Source of the DNA: Dipteris shenzhenensis
Taxonomy: Eukaryota > Polypodiophyta > Polypodiopsida > Gleicheniales
NCBI GenBank assembly: GCA_047967505.1
Contig: CM106538.1
Strand: one strand, 5' to 3'
Length of the DNA: 64,000 nt
Of the stretch, positions 55,701 through 64,000 are shown one piece after another. Each line of letters begins with the position of its first letter. Within the stretch, counting starts at the first letter, position 1. A program made the translations under genes and the position numbers. The notes beneath the pieces are model-generated. The model saw nothing but the letters and a program-made list of their open reading frames with translations. It ran no database searches and had not been told where the DNA came from.

Positions 55701-56848
55701 TTTCAGCCTCCCTTGGCTTTATACGAACCTCGACGTTCACACTCTGTCTTGTTTAAAGGCATCATCTCGGTTGCTAATGTTATAGACGATGCTAGTACTG
55801 TGCTCCCCTTTTCTCTAGTAGCCACTACATATGGATTGGGCTCTCATTATCGTCCTTTGTGGCGACAAATTACTTCTATGCTTTCGCCTTTTGTTCTGAT
55901 TCCTCCTTTGGAACTCCAGGACCAGCTAGAAGATTGGACTTTGACTTCTCCAGGGTCCTCTTCTCATCCTTTGAGGCTATCTCAGATTACTGTACCTGCA
56001 TTGTATAAAATCCTTTTGCCTCAACCTTAGGTTTCAGAGAGGTGATTCTGTTTGGCGAATGCATCGCCCAGCCAAGTGGTGGAGGATAAGATTACAGCAA
56101 CTTTGGGTCTATAAAGTACCGCTTCGGCAACAAATTTTCTTTTGGCGAGTTCTTTTGGGAGTGTTTCCATCTCGACAGCTATTAGCTCATCGACACATTG
56201 CTCCTGCACTTTGCCACAGATGTTCTGCTTCTTCGGAGACTGTGCCTCACCTGGAAGCGGCAACAGGTTTTCTTTTGGCGAGTTCTTTTGGGAGTGTTTC
56301 CATCTGGACAGCTATTAGCTCATCGACACATTGCTCCTGCACTTTGCCACAGATGTTCTGCTTCTTCGGAGACTGTGCCTCACCTGGAAGCGGCAATAGG
56401 TTTTCTTTTGGCGAGTTCTTTTGGGAGTGTTTCCATCTGGACAGCTATTAGCTCATCGACACATTGCTCCTGCACTTCGCCACAGATGTTCTGCTTCTTC
56501 GGAGACTGTGCCTCACTTGTTTTTGCATTGTCCGTGCTCTCGTGAGTTTTTTGATCTGCTTTGACAGCGCCTACGAGCGAGATTCCCATCTGTTCCTTTT
56601 GGGAAGTTCTTGTGGCTATTTGGGTTTCATCCATCCAGAGACCGGAGTTTCATCTTTTCTTCGCTTGGGTTCGCTACTGGGCACTATGGACTTTATGGAC
56701 ATATAGGAATTGTAAAGTCTTTGGTGATCCTACTTTCTCTCTGTTTGGCTTTTTTAGGCGTTCTCTGCAGCAATCTTTCTTTGATTGCTTGCAGACCCGC
56801 TGCATAGATCATGAGGTCTTTTTGGCACATGCTGAAATTTTCAGTTGA
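52800..56848 (+). pseudogene. L1-clade LINE ORF2: endonuclease, RT, zf-RVT
   Basis: The endonuclease/exonuclease/phosphatase domain includes VTLNV, stop, then QLQPDIVALQEQNQH (52890), FICGDFNNAP (near 53200) and THSDHAPL (near 53475), broken by stops and frameshifts. A 444-codon frame (53888-55222) carries the RT: KSPGWDGLTVEIFLAFW, WRPITLMPVIYKIIAKMVVD, SQYGFVPRRH, CSVRQGCPLSALLYAIA and an intact YADD at 54895-54906. The C-terminal zf-RVT (QQIFFWRVLLGVFPSRQLLA, CHRCSASSETVPHL) is near 56130-56250. The element ends near 56880 without a clear poly(A). Confidence 0.9.
56139..56517 (+). repeat. 133-bp tandem triplication over the zf-RVT domain
   Basis: CTTTTGGCGAGTTCTTTTGG recurs at 56139, 56272 and 56405, each copy ending near GACTGTGCCTCACCTGG. 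133 is not a multiple of three, so each copy is read in a different frame and the ORF is disrupted. The copies are almost identical, so the event is recent. Confidence 0.95.
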
Positions 56849-56884
56849 TATAATTGTAGCACCTTATTTTGAGGTTGCTACTCA

Positions 56885-57280
56885 TATAATATAATCAAAG
56901 ATTTGGGTGATTTCACCCAAATCTTTCTTTGATTGCTTTAATCGTGACCCATCCCCCTGCCACCTCCGTGCTTCACGGCCCATCCCAGCCCCTCCTTGTT
57001 GTCTCCCCGCTGGTTGCAACCCTCCCAACCCACGACCCCTCCTTGCATCCTCCCAACACCCTAGCACCCTCCCTATTTCTCCCCCAACCATCGCGCCATT
57101 CATGCCCTCTCCCCCCCTGCAACCTGCCATCTCTCTACCCTCCCCCTGCATCGCATCATCCTCTCAGCCCATCTCCTCCCGATTGTTGCGCCTCTGGTCT
57201 CTCCTCCCCGACTGCACATCTCCTGCTGCCTCCCTCCAAACTTCTACACTGCGCCTACTACCAACCCCCCTTCATTGTGC
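56885..57280. other. Spacer with short hairpin
   Basis: AAAGATTTGGGTGATTTCACCC, AAATCTTTCTTTGATTG forms a small palindrome at about 56897-56935. CCTCCC-rich sequence with no supported gene follows. Confidence 0.4.
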
Positions 57281-58226
57281 TTGCTGCTGCATCCTCCCTA
57301 TCCAACCTTCATTTCTCTACTCATATTATCTACCCACACCAATCTGAATTCTGCTACTGCATTTGGTCCCTATCCTATTGGCCCCATCGAAACTAAAAGA
57401 TGGTGAGCTCATTTCTAGGCACATATAGATGGACATCTTCCTATCCACTATATCCCCTTGATTTAGCCTCTCTCACATGGCTTGAAAGATGGTGAGCTAA
57501 TTTCTAGACACATATAGATGGATATCTTCCTATCCACTATATCCCTTGATTTAGCCTCTCTCACATGGCTTGAGATGTAGGTGAAGACAAGGAAAAGGAG
57601 AAGCCAAAAGACAAGAACAAGGAAGACAAATAGAAGGAAAAGTGTACGAGTATGGAATATGAGATTTACCCAAAAGTGGGAGCCAAGCACACAATACTGC
57701 CATATACCGTGATGGCTCCACCTCAGCCCACATGCCTCTTGGCAACTCATTCGTCCCTGAAGCCCCTCCAATTGTCCCTCCAAGATCCCCCCGGCCTCCG
57801 GCTTGCTGCTGCATCCTCCCTATCCAACCTTCATTTCTCTACTCATATTATCTACCCACACCAATCTGAATTCTGCTACTGCATTTGCTCCCTATCCTAT
57901 TGCCCCCATCGAAACTGAAAGATGGTGAGCTAATTTCTAGACACATATAGATGGACATCTTCCTCGCCACTATATCCCTTGATTCAGCCTCTCTCACATG
58001 GCTTGAGATGTAGGTAAAGACAAGGAAAAGGAGAAGCCAAAAGATAAGAACGAGGAAGACAAATAGAAGGAAAAGTGTACGAGTATGGAATAAGAGGTTT
58101 ACCCAAAAGTGGGAACCAAGCACACAATACTGCCATATACCGTGATGGCTCCACCTCAGCCCACATGCCTCTTGGCGACTCTTTCGTCCCTGAAGCCCCT
58201 CCAATTGTCCCTCTAGGATCCCCCGG
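57281..58226. repeat. Large direct repeat with nested duplication
   Basis: CTTGCTGCTGCATCCTCCCT starts both 57278-57801 and 57802-58226. Both units contain TCTGAATTCTGCTACTGCAT, GAAGACAAGGAAAAGGAGAA (plus/minus one base) and CCACCTCAGCCCACATGCCT. The first unit holds an extra copy of an 86-bp block (AAAGATGGTGAGCTMATTTC at about 57397 and 57483). The units are about 95% alike. Reading frames on either strand differ between units, so coding is unlikely. Confidence 0.9.
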
Positions 58227-59329
58227 CCTCCGCCTCAATCCTCTACCTCTCCTCTCATATCATCTCTCCCACTCACACAAAGTATTCGCTCTCCCCCCAA
58301 GTCCCACATCCCCCTGCTCCCCCAAATACCCATGCCATGCCAGACCCTCGCTGGTTTCCCCAGCTCACACTCTACCCTCCACCTCCATTCTATATGCTTA
58401 CCCACCACAGAACCCATTGTCTCTCCTGATGTCATGCATTGAACATACCACCTCCACCTCTTTCGATGCCACTACCTTTTACCACCACCTTCAGATACCC
58501 GAGTATAGCATTGAGGTGGCATGGCAAGTCGGATGGGATCTCACCATAGAGCAGCCTCTAGTGATATGCTTCGGAGACACCTAAGCTAGACTGGTGGCAT
58601 TGCCCAAGTCTAGCCCTCCGAGACTAGCCACAGGTTCACATGGTTCCTGCGAGTCCCCATACAGCAGTAGGATGCCATCTGTAGAGAGGGAAAGGCGACA
58701 ATGGTACGTGAGGGACGGCTCCTCACTGGCCTACACAAGGACCTTGGACATCCCGTCGTATATGAGACTCATAGGGTCAAGCCCTTGACCTGCACCATTT
58801 GGAACCATAATGGAAACTTATGGTCAGAGCTAGGGAACATCTTGGAGTCGAATAGAGGATGAGATGTTGTCTTCTACACAAAGACACCTTGGAGTCTAGA
58901 GCATCCACTACCTTCTATCTGTGGGTATACAAGGGAGTTAGCCTTTTGGGACAAGACCAGAGACACAAGAGGAGTATGACGATCACGCAATGTTGCTCTT
59001 CTATATCACTCATCTATCACTAGGATGAGCAGTGTGAAGCGACACGATCCACACGCCAGATTCCTTTTAATCCGAATCACGAGCACATCATTGCGGGATA
59101 TTTTCATCGCGGGTTGCTACTATCCATAGGAGATCTCACACTTTGCAAGGGAGCTCCGAGAGGAGGGAGAGGCATCTCCCTATGCTGCCTTGGTGAACTT
59201 CTCGAGCCACGGCGAAGTTCTTTTAGTTGGAGACCAAAGCCAAGACTGCTGACCACCAAGTATCGATTATTGATTTTCAGCATGACTCACTTGCTTACAT
59301 CGATGATATCCCCCTACTAGAGAATAGTG
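58227..59329 (+). other. Unassigned region with short open frames
   Basis: A frame open to 58584 ends with YHHLQIPEYSIEVAWQVGWD and a neighbouring frame (58594-58788) has RERRQWYVRDGSSLAYTRTL. They read like protein, but I do not recognise them and see no promoter. They may be part of the repeat that contains the direct duplication. Confidence 0.3.
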
Positions 59330-60576
59330 ATGGAAATGGAAACGAGAAAACTAGAGAGAATGGAGTTAAAGGAAGCTGAACTAAAACTGCAGCAACAAGA
59401 ATAAACTACAAAACTAGGGCAGTCATAGAAACAAAACCCTAGCTGAGGTTAGAGGGAAAAAGTGCCCCTAACCCTTAATACATTGGCCATTGCCTTAAGA
59501 AATATAAATATGTCTAATCCCCCCTACAAACGACAATGTCACAATGTACAATGTAAATATCATCGTCAAACAGATATAAGTTCAAAGCCTTGCACAAAGC
59601 CTCAAGCTTTGGATGAGGTAATGCTTTGGTGAAAGATCCACCATATTTTGTTGTATGGGGCAAAAGACCAAGCTAATATCCCGTGCATGTAGCTGCATCA
59701 TGAATTTCAATGTGTTTCATACGAGCATGAAACACAAGATTCCATGCCACGCCAATGGCAGTCTCGGTGTCAGTGAGAATCGAAGTAGGCTCCTTCAATG
59801 ATGCATGAAGATCGGCCAACAAACACCTCAACCCAACACACTTGACTATGGTCGTGAAAGCATAGCTGTACTAAGCTTCACAGGATGAGCTCAACCAAAA
59901 ATGCATGAGTGTCAGAGAAAGAAACAATTGCCACTGGTTGATTGCCTAGTATCAAACTCACCAATCCAATCCAAATCGTTGTCTTCCCCTAGGAAATCGC
60001 AAACCAAGAGACCAAGTATCTTGCAAGTACCAAAACACATGCTTCACAGCCTGCCAATGTGAAGTATTAGGTCTATGCATAAATATGCTCAGCTAGAACA
60101 CTGCATACCAAATATAAGGCGACGTTTTACACAAGTAATTGAGGCATTCCACAGCCTGGGTGGAAATAGTGGTATAAAATGGTCACTAGCATCATGAATA
60201 GACAGCTTAAGCCATGGCTCCATAGAAGTTGGAACGGACTTGCAATTCTGAAATCTGAACCATTCCAACAGCCCCCCAATATATTTGGACTGCAATAAAC
60301 CAATGCCTCTATCATCTTGCATATATTGAATGCCTAGATAATAATGGAGCACCCCTAATCAGACATTTCAAATGTCCGCTGCAAGTCAGCCTTTGAAATC
60401 TGCAATTTTTGCAAGATCTATACCGGTGAGCAGCATGTCATCAATGTATAGGACAACAGTGAGCTAATCCCCCATCTTCTTTCCTTGACATAGAGGGTGC
60501 TCTCATGCAAACCATTCTGCATTCCCTAGCTGATCAAAAAGGCATCAATTTTGGCATACCAAGCTCTAGGAGCCTG
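59330..60576 (-). pseudogene. Minus-strand Ty1/copia RT-RNase H and 3' LTR remnant
   Basis: On the minus strand from about 60576: GLHESTLYVKERRWG, then LTVVLYIDDMLLTGIDLAK (YIDD; near 60450), DLQRTFEMSD, stop, and LHYYLGIQYMQDDRGIGLLQ. RNase H reads YSYAFTTIVKCVGLRCLLAD, TDTETAIGVAWNLVFHARMK. Beyond 59530 the sequence (GGGAAAAAGTGCCCCTAACC) resembles the LTR at 20333-20559. Stops and frameshifts are numerous. Confidence 0.8.
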
Positions 60577-60600
60577 CATACAAAGAAAATAAATAAGAAA

Positions 60601-60703
60601 ATGAAAGAGAAGAAAAATGAGGCAACAAATGACTTTCTTGGTATGCTAACTCAAGAGGATAAGTTGGATGGCACCAACTATTCTCTTTGAAGCTCTATGC
60701 TTT
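60601..60703 (+). pseudogene. Gag start of an outer copia element (split by insertion)
   Basis: MKEKKNEATNDFLGMLTQED, KLDGTNYSL, stop, SSML matches the gag start of copia A (IGTDDKLDGTNYPMWSYMMG). The continuation after the inserted element, at 63796, reads FLVAKSLWD like HVLVAKNL in copia A. The outer element continues beyond the window. Confidence 0.75.
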
Positions 60704-60967
60704 TGTAGGCCATCTTCTCCCGGTCAAAATGATGCCCTATGGGCCCTGGTATGTGCCTTGTAAGCATAGTTATAGGCACTTCAGTGTTTTAGTGCCTTTT
60801 ATGCCACATAGGACATTTAGTCCTATGTGACACCTAGGAGACACCTAGGACACTTAGTCCTAGGGTCTATCTTTATGTACCTTGTACTTTCGTTTCTTCT
60901 ATCTAGTTGACGTGATAGCATTTCAGCCTCGACTCTTGTGCTTGCTCCCACACTCACCGCACCTACA
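60704..60967 (+). repeat. 5' LTR of copia C
   Basis: TGTAGGCCATCTTCTCCCGG to CGCACCTACA, with the terminal inverted hexamer TGTAGG/CCTACA. It differs from the 3' LTR by an 11-bp partial repeat (ACACCTAGG) and about 4% substitutions. Confidence 0.95.
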
Positions 60968-60968
60968 A

Positions 60969-60980
60969 TGGTATCAGAGC
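60969..60980 (+). other. PBS of copia C
   Basis: TGGTATCAGAGC lies one base after the 5' LTR and matches initiator tRNA-Met priming. Confidence 0.95.
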
Positions 60981-61052
60981 TCCCAGGACCTGCTCCCCTG
61001 CCGCCGGACCTGCATTGCTCCCAGCTACCAACAGCTTGCTTTGTCCGCTATC

Positions 61053-61350
61053 CGTACAGTCCATACGACTGTACAAACGACCACACAAGTAACGTACAAA
61101 TCACGTGCCCTGCCGTACAGCTTCGTTCTTTGCTGCTCTACCCGTCACACCTGCTCTGTACAATAGCACCTATGTTGTACAATGGTACGTGCGCCGTACA
61201 ATGATACATGCGTCGTACAACCGTACCTGCACAACAACTCCTCCGTACAAGGTACCTACGTCGTACATATTCCATACAGGCGTGCTTGCACCGTACTCGC
61301 TCCGTACAGGTTCATCTGCTCCGTGCCTGTTTCGTACGATCTTCCGTACA
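61053..61350 (+). promoter_or_regulatory. GTAC motif cluster in copia C leader
   Basis: Seventeen GTAC cores in about 300 bp, as CCGTACAG, TCGTACAA, TGTACAAT and TCCGTACAAGG. The chance expectation is close to one. The cluster runs from about 60 bp after the PBS to the deletion junction. TCCGTACAA matches the TNCGTACAA consensus reported for SBP-domain proteins. Confidence 0.75.
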
Positions 61351-61463
61351 GGTATACCAACCAAATACTGGGAAGATTACAAGGCAATCAAATGCATATT
61401 TATTGGTTACAGCCAGGAGAGCAAAGGGTATCGGTTATACCAACCAAATACTGGGAAGATTAT
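61351..61463 (+). repeat. Duplicated 29-bp block at the deletion junction
   Basis: GTATACCAACC AAATACTGGGAAGATTA-type sequence occurs at 61351-61380 and again at 61434-61463, where it encodes YQPNTGKII in the integrase C-terminus. The first copy joins the leader to AIKCIFIGYSQESKGYRLYQ, so it looks like template-switch filler at the deletion breakpoint. Confidence 0.8.
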
Positions 61464-63258
61464 TGTCAGTAGAGATGTAATCTTTGCTGAACATTCAGCT
61501 TCTCCTCTTGTGGACTGCAAAGTTAAGCCAGAAGTTGACATGTTTGATGCCTTTGACTCTCGGTTACCTCTGCTTCCCTCAGAGGGAGACTTTGGCCAGC
61601 AACATGAGCCTCCTGCAGGCCCTCCAACAAGCAATGATCAACCAATACCCCATGCTGATTTGCAGGTTTCTCTTCCAGCACAAAATGATCCCAATATTCA
61701 TGATGCAATGATTTAAGAAAGAGCTGTCAATAGACAACAAATGCAAGTCACAGATGGCTTCTTGACACATTGAGGGACAGCAAGCAAGATCAGCCTCTTG
61801 CTGCCCGAACAAGATCAGGGAATAGACAGATGGATGGTCACTTTCTTGAGTTTGCCCTCCTTGCTACAGCTTGCAATGAAGAGCCTTTGTGCCATAAAGA
61901 TGCTTTTGACAGCAAAGAGTGGATGGATGCAATGAGAGCTGAGCTACAATCTATTGCCAAAAACGACACATGGGAATTAGTAGATCTTCCTCCCGGCAAG
62001 CATGCCATTGGTACCCGGTGGGTCTACAAGTTAAAAAGGAAATCTGATGGCAGCATACATCGACACAAACCCGTCTTGTTGCAAAAGGGTATGCCCAACA
62101 ACAAGGCATTGACTTTAAGGAGACCTTTGCTCCCACTTCCAGGATTGCCACTATTAGATGTGTTATTGCCATTGCAGCCCATCACATTGGCAAGTGCACC
62201 AGCTTGACATCAAGACTTCCTTTCTTCATGGGGATCTGCAGGAAGAAGTTTATGTGACACAACCTCCTGGCTTTGAGCTTGTTGGTTCTAAAAACAAGGT
62301 ATGCCGGCTGAGAAAAGCCCTTTATGGTTTGAAGCAGGCACCCAAGGCATGGTATGCCAAAATTCATGCACACTTACTGTCCCCTGGTTTTCAAAATAGC
62401 CCCACAGAGCCCACTCTTTATGCCCGTGGGAGTGGATCTGATTTTTTAGTGCTGATTTTATATGTGGATGACATGCTGATCACGGGCCCTGATACTCAGC
62501 ATATTGCAGCTTTCAAGGCTGATTTGCAGCACACTTTTGAAATGTCAAACACGGGACAGCTGCACTATTATTTGGGCATTCAGTTTGCTCATGTTGAGGG
62601 GGGTATCATGATGTCAAAGTCCAAGTATATTGGACAACTCCTTGATCGTTTTCAGTTTGAAGATTACAAGCCAATCTCTACTCCAGTGGACCCTAGCTTC
62701 AAATTTTCAGCTCATGATGGGAGCCCACCATGTGATATCACTCTTTACCAGCAGGCTGTTGGATGTCTCATTTACTTATGCCACACCAGACCTCACTTAC
62801 AGTATGCAGTATCCCAACTCAGCAAGTTCACGCACATGCCCAGTTTACAACATTGGCAAGCAGTGAAGAGAGTCTTCAAATCTCTCAGAGGCACTCAAGA
62901 TTTAGCCCTCTTCTATGGTGATCAGGGTTCACTTACCATGCATGCTTACACGAATAGTGGCTGGGCAGGTTGTTCCGACACCAGAGTGTTACATACCGGC
63001 AATTGTTTTTTGCTTGGCAGTTCATGTATTTCTTGGCTCAGCAAGAAGCAACCAACAGTTGCCACATCCAGCTGTGAGGCTGAGTACAAGGCAACCTTCA
63101 CCGCTACAGTAGAGTGTGTCTGGCTTCGACAGTTAATTACAGATCTTGGTATTTGCCAGACATCCTCCACTATGGTCTACATTGACAGCCAGAGTGCTTT
63201 GGCCATTGCGCGTAATCCAATGTTTCATGCGTGTACCAAGCACAATGTTTCATGCTGA
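61381..63258 (+). pseudogene. Copia C pol: integrase end, RT, RNase H
   Basis: AIKCIFIGYSQESKGYRLYQ is the integrase tail. RT begins DAFDSKEWMDAMRAELQSIA and WELVDLPPGKHAIGTRWVYK. Two frameshifts near 62070-62200 precede [20 protein letters not shown] and KALYGLKQAPKAWYAKIHAH. YVDD is intact at 62461-62472. In RNase H the usual YTDSDWAG reads YTNSGWAG, losing catalytic Asp, while SSCEAEYKATFTATVECVWL keeps Glu. It ends near 63258, with a decayed tail to 63410 (ADMFTKALP). Confidence 0.9.
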
Positions 63259-63531
63259 ACTTCAATGTTTCATGAGCGGTTGTCAACAGGAGACATAGAG
63301 TTGTCCTATCTTCCCACAGAGGACAACATAGCAGATATGTTTACAAAGGCACTTCCTCCTCCCAAGTTCGAAGTCTTCCGACAGGCTTTACACTTGGTTC
63401 GCTTTGTTACATGATCTGACATACCTTGTACATTCATAGGTGGCTATATCCTTTTGAATGAACATGTGCCACCATGACCAAAAAATACAAGCTATTCTGA
63501 GACGTTTCCAAAATACTTCAGCCCATACCAT

Positions 63532-63540
63532 GGAGGGGGG
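63532..63540 (+). other. Polypurine tract of copia C
   Basis: GGAGGGGGG lies two bases before the 3' LTR, the expected site for plus-strand priming. Confidence 0.8.
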
Positions 63541-63542
63541 TT

Positions 63543-63795
63543 CGTAGGCCATCTTCTCCCGGTCGTAGTGATGCCCTATGGTCCCTGGTATGTGCCTTGT
63601 ACGCATAGTTATAGGCACTTTAGTGTTTTAGTGCCTTTTATGCCACATAGGACATTTAGTCCTATGTGACACCTAGGACACTTAGTCCTAGGGTCTATCT
63701 TTATGTACATTGTACTTTCGTTTCTTCTATCTAGTTGACGTGACAGCTTTTCAGCCTGAACTCTTGTGCATGCTCCCACACTCACCGCACCTACA
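63543..63795 (+). repeat. 3' LTR of copia C
   Basis: Begins CGTAGGCCATCTTCTCCCGG (T to C at the first base) and ends CGCACCTACA. It aligns end to end with the 5' LTR, with one short indel. Confidence 0.95.
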
Positions 63796-64000
63796 GCTTT
63801 GTAATTTTTTGGTTGCCAAGAGCCTTTGGGATTAGACATCTAAAATAGACAGCAAAATTCAGGAAAACATCAAATAGAGAAAACAGAACCCCACAAGGTT
63901 GTACAGCCCAAAAACAGCAGAAAAGTCCTGCAAAGGACCTCGAAATATGGGCAGCAGATGAAAAACAGCAGCCCCATGCCTTGAAACACGTGCTAGAGCA
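63796..64000 (+). pseudogene. Outer copia gag continuation
   Basis: Starts with the target duplication GCTTT and then FLVAKSLWD-like gag sequence, with stops soon after. It is the right half of the gag interrupted at 60703 and runs off the window. Confidence 0.55.

Larger units (their letters stand above)
60704..63795 (+). mobile_element. Deletion-derived Ty1/copia element C with both LTRs
   Basis: 3092 bp bounded by GCTTT on both sides (60699-60703 and 63796-63800), a perfect 5-bp target duplication. LTRs of 264 and 253 bp begin TGTAGG (CGTAGG in the 3' copy) and end CCTACA. PBS, PPT and RT/RNase H are present. Gag, protease and most of integrase are absent, so it must have been mobilised by a relative or have lost them afterwards. 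It is inserted in another copia gag. Confidence 0.95.

Noticed and set aside
61105-61716. Cys/Tyr-rich 200-residue protein
   Set aside because: Its first half is a translation of the GTAC array and the rest is the integrase tail of copia C.

Overview
The window looks like nuclear DNA of a green plant. The retroelements prime from initiator tRNA-Met (TGGTATCAGAGC sites), Ty1/copia, Ty3/gypsy and plant-type LINE families dominate, and promoters carry telo-box plus TATA pairs. The density of nested, decayed retroelements and long (CT)n arrays suggests a large repeat-rich genome. A fern or other seedless plant is possible, but that is a guess. No intact long host gene is visible.

Region 1 (about 1-10.4 kb) is a block of low-copy, gene-like sequence in decay. 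It holds unrecognised plus-strand remnants (31-776, 1219-3352, 3554-5019), two minus-strand units (6994-7750, 9186-10394), and the most distinctive locus of the window. That locus (minus, 6655-5636) is a single-frame histone H3-like gene of about 339 codons. It has a roughly 240-residue N-terminal extension carrying an exact internal copy of the H3 tail (TKQTARKST), a telo-box/TATA promoter, a poly(A) signal and exactly two in-frame TAG codons. A long hairpin lies just beyond its 3' end. Region 2 (10.4-16.7 kb) has CT-rich tandem repeats, a probable tRNA-derived SINE and small retroposon tails.

Region 3 (16.7-25.3 kb) is a patchwork of truncated copia and gypsy pieces: copia RT/RNase H, a minus-strand copia gag with LTR, a gypsy integrase piece, and a copia LTR-gag-protease-integrase segment. 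A near-perfect 73-bp inverted repeat follows. Region 4 (25.3-40.0 kb) is a three-level nest: a Ty3/gypsy element is split by a minus-strand LINE, which is itself split by a minus-strand Tork-like copia element with a 5-bp target duplication.

Region 5 (41.3-51.1 kb) holds a 4.9-kb LINE of the same family as the nested one, then two more degenerate LINE pieces. Region 6 (51.2-56.9 kb) is an L1-clade LINE with ORF1, endonuclease, RT and zf-RVT. Region 7 (57-64 kb) contains a large direct repeat, a minus-strand copia remnant, and a short, deletion-derived copia element (60704-63795) with both LTRs, PBS, PPT and a perfect target duplication, inserted in the gag start of another copia.

A cross-cutting signal is that dense clusters of GTAC-core motifs sit in the presumed promoter/leader of four otherwise different retroelements. 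GTAC is the core site of plant SBP/SPL transcription factors. A second signal is a bias towards TAG among in-frame stops in the gene-like block. In one LINE a short internal repeat shows directly that such a TAG stands where its sister repeats have CAG.
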